From an uncultured Allobosea sp. (lineage in GTDB: Bacteria; Pseudomonadota; Alphaproteobacteria; Rhizobiales; Beijerinckiaceae), in the NCBI RefSeq assembly GCF_945956895.1, contig NZ_CAMFJF010000003.1, positions 1 through 64,000 on the forward strand: a DNA stretch of 64,000 nucleotides. The letters run 5' to 3'. Shown one piece after another: positions 18,519-26,162 of this stretch (positions are counted from its first letter, which is position 1; the number at the start of each line of letters is the position of its first letter). The position numbers were made by a program, and so were the translations under genes. The notes below the pieces were generated by a model that saw only the letters and a list, made by a program, of their open reading frames with translations, was not told the origin of the DNA and did not search any database.

Positions 18519-19535
18519 CTAGCCGCTGCGATCCATGGCGCGGCGCACGACCTGCGTGACCTCGCTATTGGACAGGAAGAGGTCGTGGCGCAGCATGCTC
18601 CAGCCCCGGCCGGATGTATCCGCGACCCTGACGCCCAAAGCCTCCAGCCGCGAGCGATCCGCCGCTCCGGCCCGCGCGACGCCACCCGCGATGCGGGCGG
18701 AGACCGCCAGCGCGCGATCGCCGGGATCGATGATCACGGTCATGCGCTGAGCCAGGGGCCCGAGCTTCTTCACCGTCTGCTCGAAGGCGTCGATATCGAC
18801 ATCGGGCGAGGCCAGCACGACCGAACCGATCCGGGCGTAGAGCTCCTGGGAATCGCGCAGCTCGCGCAGGCCTTCTAATGTCAGGAAGGTGCCCATGGAG
18901 TGAGCGACGATATGGATGCGGCCGACAGTCGGATTGGCGACGAGCGCCTGCAGCGCCTGGACGAAGCCATCGCGCGACCAGAGCGCGCTCTCCCGATCAT
19001 AGGCATAGTCGAAGAACTTGCCGCCGGAGGGCCAGGTAAACAGCGCGGTGCGACCCTGGAATTCCAGCGAATGCGAGAGCTGGCCGGCGCTGCGCGCGGC
19101 GGTCTCGAAGGTCTCGTTGAAGCCGTGAATGTAGAGCAGCACGTCGCGCCCGTTCACGGAATCCGAGAAGGCGCGCGCCGCGTCCCTCGTCGTCTCCTTG
19201 GAAATCCCGAGCACAGCCCAGTCGCCGCTCACCGCCGAGGAGACCCGGCCTGCGATACCGCGCCCCGGCGGCGCCAGCCGCGCCTCGGCAAAGGTCAGTT
19301 GGCCGCGATCGGTGCTGAAATAGGGCGTGGCGTTGCCGGTCGACTGGCGCGTCGTCATGACGAGCAATCGCGGGTCCTTGCCAAGCGCCGACGTATCGGC
19401 CCGCTCAGGCTCCGAGAAGGGCGAGACGCTGGCCTCACTCTGCGCACAGGCGGTCAGGCCGAGCGGCAGGAACGCCGCAAGGGCCAGCGAACGGCATGAA
19501 AAGGCGCGCCTTGTAACGGGCATGGGGACAGGCAT
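18519..19535 (-). CDS. Lipoprotein alpha/beta hydrolase (DUF900 type), paralogue 1
   Basis: 338 residues. The lipobox LTAC ends at Cys30, so the protein should be lipidated and membrane-anchored. The DUF900-type hydrolase core contains VLLYIHGFNETF, LFTWPSGGKFFDYAYDRESA and the nucleophile elbow IVAHSMGTFLTLE (Ser213). It shares this architecture with the next gene upstream, so the pair is a tandem duplication. DUF900 proteins are presumed esterases or thioesterases of unknown substrate. A weak ribosome-binding site leaves the ATG at 19523 as an alternative start. Confidence 0.8.
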   Translation of the reverse strand: MPVPMPVTRRAFSCRSLALAAFLPLGLTACAQSEASVSPFSEPERADTSALGKDPRLLVMTTRQSTGNATPYFSTDRGQLTFAEARLAPPGRGIAGRVSSAVSGDWAVLGISKETTRDAARAFSDSVNGRDVLLYIHGFNETFETAARSAGQLSHSLEFQGRTALFTWPSGGKFFDYAYDRESALWSRDGFVQALQALVANPTVGRIHIVAHSMGTFLTLEGLRELRDSQELYARIGSVVLASPDVDIDAFEQTVKKLGPLAQRMTVIIDPGDRALAVSARIAGGVARAGAADRSRLEALGVRVADTSGRGWSMLRHDLFLSNSEVTQVVRRAMDRSG

Positions 19536-19657
19536 CCGATCAGAATTTGAGAGGCCGATCTGACGGCCGAACCTCTAAAGGCAGGCCAACGCGGCCATAA
19601 TGGGGCAAGAGCGCCGCCTCTCGATGAAGCGACGGCTGGCGTTGCGCCGGGGCGACA

Positions 19658-20824
19658 TCACCGCGTCGCGCCCGAGATAATGGTGATCGGCGCGGTGACG
19701 ACGAGCCCGACCGTCGAACCAACCGTCCCCATGACCCCGCCGGCGATATCACCGACCCTGTCGCCGAATTGCGGCCCGGCAAAGCCGATGCCCTTGTCCT
19801 GCTGCAGCCTTTGGCCGATGAGCTGCACCACTTTCGGCGAAGACGCGAATTTCGCGTGGTTCAGGCTGTCGCTGGAGGAAACCTCGGAGATGTCGATCAG
19901 CTTCACGCCGAGCTTTTCCAGCTCCGCAATCGTTTCGGTGTCCTTGCTCGACACCGCGCCCAATCGCTTTTTGTCGCCGGCGAAGCGCCGGGAGAAGTCG
20001 AGCGCGCGGTCGTCGGCCGAGACGAAGACCGTCACCGGCCGCCGGATCTCGCGCATCTGCGTCTTGAAGACGTCGAGATCGACATCCGGCGCCGCGAGCA
20101 TGACGTCGCGCAACTTGCCGCCAAAGGTGCCGTCACCACGGATCGCGGCCTGGCGCAAGGTCTCCAGCGTCAGCAGCGTGCCCATGGAATGGGCGAGGAT
20201 ATCCATGCGCGAGGTGCCAAGGTCGCGGGCGATGGCACGCAGGTTCAGCTCGAGGAAATCACGGGAGTAGAAGGCGCTTTCACGGTCGTAAGGGTAGGCC
20301 AGGAGTTGCCCCCGTGAAGGCCAGGTGAACAGCACCGGCACGCCCTTGAAGCCGGAATCATGGACGATCTGGGCGAAGCGATAGACCGCATCGGCGAAAT
20401 TCGTGTTGTAGCCGTGGACGAAGACCAACACGTCGCGCTGGGACGCCGGCCGCCGTTGCAATTCCTTGCGCACGTCGGAGACGACCGGCGCGAGATCGAG
20501 CTTCTGGATATAGGTCGCGGTGAAATGCTTGGCAGGATCGCCCGGCCCCGAATCGGGCAGCTCCAGGTCGCCGGTCTTGTGGTTGCGCGGTACGGTGATG
20601 TCGAGACGGGCGAAGGAGAGCTTCGGTCCGCGCTCGCCGCTGAAATAGACCGGCTGCGCCGAGATTTCGCGGGTCGTTGCGACATAGATCTGAACGGTCC
20701 CGGCGATGTCCGCCTTCGGTGCCTCGCTCAGTTCCAGCACGCGCGGCGTGCCACAGGCCGCGAGCGCCAACGGGAGCAGCAGGACCAACAGGAAAACACG
20801 AAGCCGCAGCGCCACGCACATCAT
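19658..20824 (-). CDS. Lipoprotein alpha/beta hydrolase (DUF900 type), paralogue 2
   Basis: 388 residues. The lipobox LAAC ends at Cys24. Motifs parallel those of the neighbouring gene: VLVFVHGYNTNF, LFTWPSRGQLLAYPYDRESA, ILAHSMGTLLTLE and APDVDLDVF. It differs by a longer C-terminal tail ending in a hydrophobic Gly/Val-rich stretch (GGVMGTVGSTVGLVV) that could be membrane-associated. Start is one of two adjacent ATGs at 20824 and 20821. It is divergent from meaB with 117 nt between. Function is unknown beyond the hydrolase fold. Confidence 0.8.
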   Translation of the reverse strand: MMCVALRLRVFLLVLLLPLALAACGTPRVLELSEAPKADIAGTVQIYVATTREISAQPVYFSGERGPKLSFARLDITVPRNHKTGDLELPDSGPGDPAKHFTATYIQKLDLAPVVSDVRKELQRRPASQRDVLVFVHGYNTNFADAVYRFAQIVHDSGFKGVPVLFTWPSRGQLLAYPYDRESAFYSRDFLELNLRAIARDLGTSRMDILAHSMGTLLTLETLRQAAIRGDGTFGGKLRDVMLAAPDVDLDVFKTQMREIRRPVTVFVSADDRALDFSRRFAGDKKRLGAVSSKDTETIAELEKLGVKLIDISEVSSSDSLNHAKFASSPKVVQLIGQRLQQDKGIGFAGPQFGDRVGDIAGGVMGTVGSTVGLVVTAPITIISGATR

Positions 20825-20941
20825 CGCCAAGTCGTCTCATTGCCACGGCGGATTCACAAGATGCGCACATGACACAGTGATGAAGGAAGTGAAGCGCGAG
20901 GACGCCTTGTCGGCCATGCCAGCAGCTTGCTAACTGGCGAG

Positions 20942-21928
20942 ATGGTCGACAGCAGCTCTCCAGCCGATCCGCTCGGCGACGCCATCCTCGCCGGCGATCG
21001 TGCAGCTCTGGCCCGCGCGATCACGCTTGCGGAATCGCGCCGGGCCGACCACCGCGAGCAGGCACAGGCCCTGATCCAGCAGCTTTTGCCCCATACCGGA
21101 CGGGCGATGCGGGTCGGCATCACCGGCGTGCCCGGCGTCGGCAAATCGACGACGATCGATGCGCTCGGCTCCTATCTCACCGGCAAAGGCCATAAGGTCG
21201 CGGTGCTCGCGGTCGACCCCTCCTCGACCCGCACCGGCGGCTCGATCCTCGGCGACAAGACGCGGATGGCCCGGCTCGCGGTCGACAGCCAAGCCTATAT
21301 CCGCCCCTCCCCCTCCTCGGGCACGCTCGGCGGCGTCGCAGCCAAGACGCGCGAGACCATGCTGCTCTGTGAGGCCGCAGGCTTCGACGTCATCCTCGTC
21401 GAGACGGTCGGGGTCGGCCAATCGGAGACGGCGGTGGCCGACCTCACCGATTTCTTCCTCGTGCTGATGCTGCCCAATGCCGGCGACGAATTGCAGGGCA
21501 TCAAAAAGGGCATCATCGAGCTCGCCGACATGATCGCGGTGAACAAGGCCGATGGCGACGGCGCCATCGCCGCACGCGCTGCCGCCGCACAATACAAGGC
21601 AGCCCTCCACATCCTGGCGCCGGCCTCGTCGCTGTGGAGCACGCCGGTCCTGACGATCTCGGGGCTGACCGGGCTCGGCCTCGATGCCCTCTGGTCCAAG
21701 GTCGAGGACCATCATGCCCGGTTCGAGGCCAAGGGCCTGATCGCCGAAAAGCGCCGCCGGCAGGACGTGAAATGGATGTGGGCGATGGTGCAGGACCGAT
21801 TGCAGGCGAAGCTGCGGCACGATCCCGCCCTGAAAGCCCGCACTCCGGAGCTAGAAGCCGCCGTCGCGGCCGGTCGCCTGCCGCCGACGGCAGCTGCCGA
21901 CGAGATCGCCCGGGCGCTGGGATTGTGA
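20942..21928 (+). CDS. meaB: Methylmalonyl-CoA mutase-associated GTPase
   Basis: 328 residues. This is a G3E-family GTPase of the MeaB/ArgK type that gates cobalamin loading and protects or reactivates methylmalonyl-CoA mutase. The Walker A motif is GVPGVGKS (62-69), the G2/G3 region contains [19 protein letters not shown] and ETVGVGQSE, and the base-specificity motif is VNKAD. The ATG at 20942 begins MVDSSSP; the upstream TTG extension is unlikely. Its client subunits mutA and mutB lie at 5.2-10.2 kb in the same window but not in the same operon. Confidence 0.94.
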   Translation: MVDSSSPADPLGDAILAGDRAALARAITLAESRRADHREQAQALIQQLLPHTGRAMRVGITGVPGVGKSTTIDALGSYLTGKGHKVAVLAVDPSSTRTGGSILGDKTRMARLAVDSQAYIRPSPSSGTLGGVAAKTRETMLLCEAAGFDVILVETVGVGQSETAVADLTDFFLVLMLPNAGDELQGIKKGIIELADMIAVNKADGDGAIAARAAAAQYKAALHILAPASSLWSTPVLTISGLTGLGLDALWSKVEDHHARFEAKGLIAEKRRRQDVKWMWAMVQDRLQAKLRHDPALKARTPELEAAVAAGRLPPTAAADEIARALGL

Positions 21929-22013
21929 ACCGACCGCCGGGAGCCGCGGTTCCGGATCGGTACAGGTGAAGCTGGCACGCGGCTTGATCGGCACCGGTCG
22001 AGCAGGAGTTTCC

Positions 22014-23384
22014 ATGGTTCTTTCCCGACGCAGCGTACTGGCGATGGGCCTTTTCGGCACGGTCTCGCCCGTTCTGCCCGCTCAGGCCCAGTCGCGCGGC
22101 GCGGCAGCCGGCCCGCTCGGCCATCTCGGGCTCGATGCGGGCCAGTTCGGATTGCGCCCGGGCGCGGCCGAGGATCAGTCACGGCAGTTGCAGGCAGCCT
22201 TGAAGCAGGCGGCCACGCGCGGCGCGCCGCTCCTGCTGCCGCCCGGCCGCTATCGGATCGGTGGCGTCACCCTGCCCGAGAACGCCCGGATCATCGGCGT
22301 GCCCGGCGAAACCCATCTCGTCACGGCGAATGGCCAGCCCCTGCTCATCGCCCGCGATATCGGCCGCGCCGCGCTTTCCGGCCTAAGCTTCGACGGGCTC
22401 GACATTCCCGCCACCCAGCGCAGTGGCCTGCTTGCCGCAGGAAATGTTGGCGAGATCACGGTCTTCGAATGCGCCTTCGCCAAGGCCGGCTCGGTCGGGC
22501 TGACGCTCGACCGCTGCGGCGGGCGCATCACGGCGAGCCGGTTTCGAGGGATGCGGGATGCAGCGCTGTTCTCGATCGATTCGAAAGCTCTCACCATCGA
22601 GCAGAACCGGGTCGAGGATTGCGGCAATAACGGCATCCAGATCTGGCGCAGCGAGCTGGGCGACGACGGCTCGATCGTCCGCGGCAACCATGTCATGCGC
22701 ATCCGCGCCGAGGGCGGCGGCAGCGGCCAGAACGGCAACGGCATCAGCACCTTCCGCGCCGGCGGCGTCCTCATCGAGGGCAACCAGCTGCGCGATTGCG
22801 CGATGACCTTCATCCGCAACAATTCCGGCTCGGGCGTGCAGATGCTCGGCAATCAGGGGCGGCGCTGCGGCGAGGTCGGCCTCTACAGCGAATTCGCCTT
22901 CGAGGGTGCGATCATCGCCAACAACCTCGTCGAGGACTGCGCGGCGGGCGCGACCATGACCAATCTCGACCATGGCGGGCGCGTCGCGGTCTGCGCCAAC
23001 AACATCATCCGCAGGGCAAAGCGGGTCAGCATGCCGTACACCAAGGACCCGGTCGGCGGATTCGGTGTCCATGTCGAGGCGGAAGCCACTGTGACCGGCA
23101 ATGTCATCGAGGATGTGAGCGATGCCGGCATTGCGCTCGGCTGGTCCTGGGGCATGCGTAACCTCGCCGCCACCGGCAACGTCATCAGAAAAACCGGCAT
23201 CGGCATCTCGGTCTCACTCGTGCCGAAGGAACGCAATGCGCTGATCGCGAACAACGTCATCGCGGAAGCGCGCGACGGCGCCGTGATCGGCACCGAATAC
23301 GGCAAGCCCGTTACCGGCGACCTCACGAAGGCTCCCGACGCCAAGGCGTCGGGGATCGTGATCGCGAACAACGCGGTGCGTTGA
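22014..23384 (+). CDS. Tat-exported right-handed beta-helix repeat protein (TIGR03808-like)
   Basis: 456 residues. The Tat signal is SRRSVLAM followed by a hydrophobic stretch ending AQAQS. The rest has the rhythm of a parallel beta helix: repeated coils with N-N/G-N turns such as VEDCGNNGIQIW, GNQLRDCAMTFIRNN, ANNLVEDCAAG, CANNIIRRA, TGNVIEDVSDAGI and ANNVIAEARDG. It matches the twin-arginine-translocated repeat family TIGR03808, whose function is unknown; pectate-lyase-fold proteins often bind or cleave polysaccharides. The start is supported by AGGAG at 22003, 6 nt upstream. Confidence 0.82.
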   Translation: MVLSRRSVLAMGLFGTVSPVLPAQAQSRGAAAGPLGHLGLDAGQFGLRPGAAEDQSRQLQAALKQAATRGAPLLLPPGRYRIGGVTLPENARIIGVPGETHLVTANGQPLLIARDIGRAALSGLSFDGLDIPATQRSGLLAAGNVGEITVFECAFAKAGSVGLTLDRCGGRITASRFRGMRDAALFSIDSKALTIEQNRVEDCGNNGIQIWRSELGDDGSIVRGNHVMRIRAEGGGSGQNGNGISTFRAGGVLIEGNQLRDCAMTFIRNNSGSGVQMLGNQGRRCGEVGLYSEFAFEGAIIANNLVEDCAAGATMTNLDHGGRVAVCANNIIRRAKRVSMPYTKDPVGGFGVHVEAEATVTGNVIEDVSDAGIALGWSWGMRNLAATGNVIRKTGIGISVSLVPKERNALIANNVIAEARDGAVIGTEYGKPVTGDLTKAPDAKASGIVIANNAVR

Positions 23385-23397
23385 ACTCGGTCCATCC

Positions 23398-23525
23398 CCG
23401 AGCCCTCATCCTGAGGAGCCGCGCCAGCGGCGTCTCGAAGGATGCTCCAGGAGGTTCCCCAGGCATCTGAAGCATCCTTCGAGACGCCATTTCCAAGGAA
23501 ATGGCTCCTCAGGATGAGGGCTCGG
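23398..23525. repeat. Palindromic intergenic repeat, family B copy 1
   Basis: A 128-bp element with perfect 22-nt terminal arms, beginning CCGAGCCCTCATCCTGAGG and ending with its complement. Internal GGCGTCTCGAAGGATGCT / AGCATCCTTCGAGACGCC arms surround ATGCTCCAGGAGGTTCC. It fills the gap between convergent genes. Copy 2 is at 25817-25937. Confidence 0.9.
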
Positions 23526-23543
23526 ACAGTTGCTGCCCCCGGC

Positions 23544-24542
23544 TCAGGCGACCGGCGCGCGGATGCGGCCGACCTCGATGCCGTTCCAGTTCTTCAGCAC
23601 GGTCTCGCGCAGCGGCGCGAAGGCTACCTGCGTGGCATCGTCCATCGGCAGGAAGCGTGCGATCAGGGCGCCGAGCGCGATCTCCGCGGCGCGACCGGCG
23701 CCGTCATCGCATTTCAGGGCGATGCCATAACCGAGTTCCGGCAGCGCGGCGCAATAGACGCCCTCGGCACCGGTCTTGGTGAAGGCGCGCGCGCCGAGCA
23801 GGCCCATCAACCGGGTATCGTAGCGGCCGGTGCCGGCGACCATGAAGGGATGGGCCGCCGCGGCAGCCCGGATGCGCGCCGCCGCCTTCGCCCGCTCCGG
23901 CCCGAAGCCCCGGCCGGTGCCGAGCCGCGCAAAACCCAGCGCCAGCGCTGAAAGCGGCACGGCGTAGGACGGGATCGAGCAGCCGTCGATGCCCATCCGG
24001 TCGGCACTGTGCGCGGCGCCGGTCACGGCTTCCAGCGCACCGCGCACCGCCTGCTGCACGGGATGGCTCGCCTTCACATAGCCCTTGGGATCCTCGTCCA
24101 TGTTGCAGGACAGGCAGACGAAGCCGGCGTGCTTGCCGGAGCAGTTGTTGTTGAGGGCGCTCGGCTCGGCGCCCGACTTCGCCAGGGCGCGCGAGACCAG
24201 TTCGTTCGACGGCCAATGCGCGCCGCATTCGAGGCAGCCGGCGTCGCGCCCGGCCTTGCGCAGCATCGACAGCGAGGTCTCGGCATGGAGCGGCTCGCCG
24301 GAATGCGAAGAGACGGCGAGCGCGATCTCGGCCTCGGTCAGCCCATAGCGATCAGCAGCGCCGCTCTCGATCAGCGGCAGGCCCTGAATCGCCTTGACGG
24401 CCGAGCGCGGGAAGACCGGGCGCTCGACATCGCCGGCGGAAAATACCACGCCGCCATCGGCATCGACGACGATCGCAGCGCCGCGATGGCGCGATTCGAC
24501 GACATTGCCGCGCGTGACCTCGGCGAGAACAGGGTTTTCCAT
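23544..24542 (-). CDS. L-asparaginase, rhizobial class 3 (metal-dependent) type
   Basis: 332 residues. It resembles the Rhizobium etli inducible asparaginase (ReAV) class, which is unrelated to bacterial type I/II asparaginases. The SxxK pair is visible as FPRSAVK (Ser47, Lys50), and putative zinc ligands are Cys134 and Lys137 in NNNCSGKHAGF and Cys188 in GIDGCSIPSY, each offset by one from the ReAV numbering. SSHSGEP is another conserved motif. The ATG at 24542 is chosen because GGAGG overlaps an upstream ATG at 24554 and stands 6 nt before it. No signal peptide; cytoplasmic. Confidence 0.87.
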   Translation of the reverse strand: MENPVLAEVTRGNVVESRHRGAAIVVDADGGVVFSAGDVERPVFPRSAVKAIQGLPLIESGAADRYGLTEAEIALAVSSHSGEPLHAETSLSMLRKAGRDAGCLECGAHWPSNELVSRALAKSGAEPSALNNNCSGKHAGFVCLSCNMDEDPKGYVKASHPVQQAVRGALEAVTGAAHSADRMGIDGCSIPSYAVPLSALALGFARLGTGRGFGPERAKAAARIRAAAAAHPFMVAGTGRYDTRLMGLLGARAFTKTGAEGVYCAALPELGYGIALKCDDGAGRAAEIALGALIARFLPMDDATQVAFAPLRETVLKNWNGIEVGRIRAPVA

Positions 24543-24682
24543 GGCGACCTCCATTGCCCATTCGTGTGGGCTTGCCGCCTTTTGGCGCCGACCCGGGGTC
24601 CTGTCAAAAGCGCTGGCGCGAAGCGCGCCGGGCTGCCACGGTGCGGCCCAGCAAACCTGCGCCCTTCAGCGATGGACGATCG

Positions 24683-25507
24683 ATGTCGCCTGACTACGAG
24701 ACCGAGTACAACAACCGCGCCCGCGTGCCGGAACACCCCGGCATCATCGCCAGCTGGCAGACCGATGCCGCCGCCTATCGCAGCGAGGCCCTGTGCGAGC
24801 TGGACGTCTCCTATGGCGAAGGCGCTCGCCAAGCCTACGACCTCTTCAAGCCCGATGCGATCCGGGGCAATGCGCTGGTGATGTTCATCCATGGCGGCTA
24901 CTGGCAGGCGCTGGACCGCAGCTATTTCTCGCATATGGCGCGCGGGCTGAACCGGCTCGGCCTGCCGGTCGCGGTCGTCGGCTATGACCTCTGCCCGCAG
25001 GTCCATCTTGGCCATATCGTCTGGGAACTGCAGCAGGCGGCGGCGGCGCTCTGGCGGCGCTTCGGCCTGCCGGTTGTTGCGACCGGCCATTCCGCCGGCG
25101 GCCATCTCAGTGCTTGCGCGCTCGCGACCAACTGGAAGAATGTCGACCCGAATCTGCCGGACCAGCTCGTGCCGGCCGCCTATGGGATCTCCGGCCTCTA
25201 CAACCTGAAGCCGCTGACCGAGACCAGCATCAACAAGGCGCTGGGCCTCGACATGGAGGCAGCCGAGCGCGAAAGCCCGCTGTTCTGGCCGGCGCCGTCG
25301 CGCTTGACGATGGATGCCGTGGTCGGAGGCACCGAGAGCGACGAATATCACAAGCAGAGCCGCCGGCTCGTCGACGTCTGGGGGCTGGAAGGCGTGGCGA
25401 CGCGCTACGAGGAGATCCCCGGCGCCAACCATTTCACCGTGATCGCCGGGCTGAGCGATCCCGAAAATGCGATGACACGACGGATCGCCGCGCTCGCCGG
25501 CGCTTGA
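24683..25507 (+). CDS. Kynurenine formamidase-like alpha/beta hydrolase
   Basis: 274 residues. It has HGGYW (70-74), the HGGxW hallmark of arylformamidase-like hydrolases, and the nucleophile elbow GHSAGG (Ser137), with a late His in PGANHFTVI. Family members hydrolyse N-formylkynurenine or related amides and esters. No other tryptophan-catabolism gene is present, so the substrate is uncertain. The ATG at 24683 starts MSPDYETEYN; an earlier in-frame start at 24554 overlaps the asparaginase gene and is rejected. A small Lrp-domain gene follows after 53 nt. Confidence 0.8.
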   Translation: MSPDYETEYNNRARVPEHPGIIASWQTDAAAYRSEALCELDVSYGEGARQAYDLFKPDAIRGNALVMFIHGGYWQALDRSYFSHMARGLNRLGLPVAVVGYDLCPQVHLGHIVWELQQAAAALWRRFGLPVVATGHSAGGHLSACALATNWKNVDPNLPDQLVPAAYGISGLYNLKPLTETSINKALGLDMEAAERESPLFWPAPSRLTMDAVVGGTESDEYHKQSRRLVDVWGLEGVATRYEEIPGANHFTVIAGLSDPENAMTRRIAALAGA

Positions 25508-25560
25508 TCTCCCCCCATCCAGGATTCTATCCAGACGGCATCAGAGTTTCGGAGTGCGCG

Positions 25561-25797
25561 ATGCAGACCTTCTTCGTCGAGATCAAATGCAAGCTCGGCA
25601 AGACCTACGAGGTCGCCAGCGAACTGGCCGATCGCGAGATCGCCTCCGAGATCTACTCGACCGCCGGCAATTACGACATCCTGGCCAAGTTCCATGTCGG
25701 GGCCGATGTCGATATCGGCCATTTCGTCGCGCAGAAGGTGCAGTCGATCCCCGAGATCGCCGACACGCACACGATCATCACCTTCAAAGCGTTCTGA
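25561..25797 (+). CDS. Stand-alone Lrp/AsnC ligand-binding (RAM) domain protein
   Basis: 78 residues, only the RAM-type effector domain (TFFVEIKCKLGKTYEVASEL...GNYDILAKFHV...VQSIPEIADTHTIITF) without any DNA-binding helix-turn-helix. Such single-domain proteins form decameric rings that bind amino acids and may modulate full-length Lrp relatives, but their physiological role is poorly known. The ATG at 25561 follows CGGAG. A longer frame to 25114 overlaps the preceding hydrolase in another frame and is a shadow. Confidence 0.85.
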   Translation: MQTFFVEIKCKLGKTYEVASELADREIASEIYSTAGNYDILAKFHVGADVDIGHFVAQKVQSIPEIADTHTIITFKAF

Positions 25798-25816
25798 GCG
25801 CGCGACACGTTACCTC

Positions 25817-25937
25817 AGCCCTCATCCTGAGGAGCCATTCCGCGAGGAATGGCGTCTCGAAGGATGCTCCAGGAGGTTCGGAAGTCCACCGGAACATCCT
25901 TCGAGACGCGCCTGCGGCGCTCCTCAGGATGAGGGCT
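25817..25937. repeat. Palindromic intergenic repeat, family B copy 2
   Basis: Terminal arms AGCCCTCATCCTGAGGAGC (25817-25835) and the exact complement (25919-25937). The inner part shares GGCGTCTCGAAGGATGCTCC and AGGAGGTTC with copy 1 at 23398-23525, while the stem tips differ. Confidence 0.9.
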
Positions 25938-26162
25938 CACATATTCAACTCGGCTTCCCCGGCGCCGGGGATTTGTCGAATCGTTTCCGGCGCTTGCGTG
26001 CGACTTCTCGCATGCCGATTCAGCATCTTGCCAAATTGATTCAAGTTCGCGCCTGAGCCATCCTTTCCGCCCCGGCGAAACTGCTAGCGGTGCCGATGGC
26101 TTGACGGCATGGGGGCTTTCGCGCGACCAGCAACATTCCGACTGCGGGGATGAAGGCGCGCG
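25938..26162. other. Non-coding leader region upstream of maeB
   Basis: 225 nt between a family B repeat and the malic enzyme gene. I see no gene, clear promoter hexamers or strong dyad here. The final bases before the ATG contain GGGGATGAAGGCGCGCG, a weak ribosome-binding region. The region presumably carries the maeB promoter. Confidence 0.5.
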
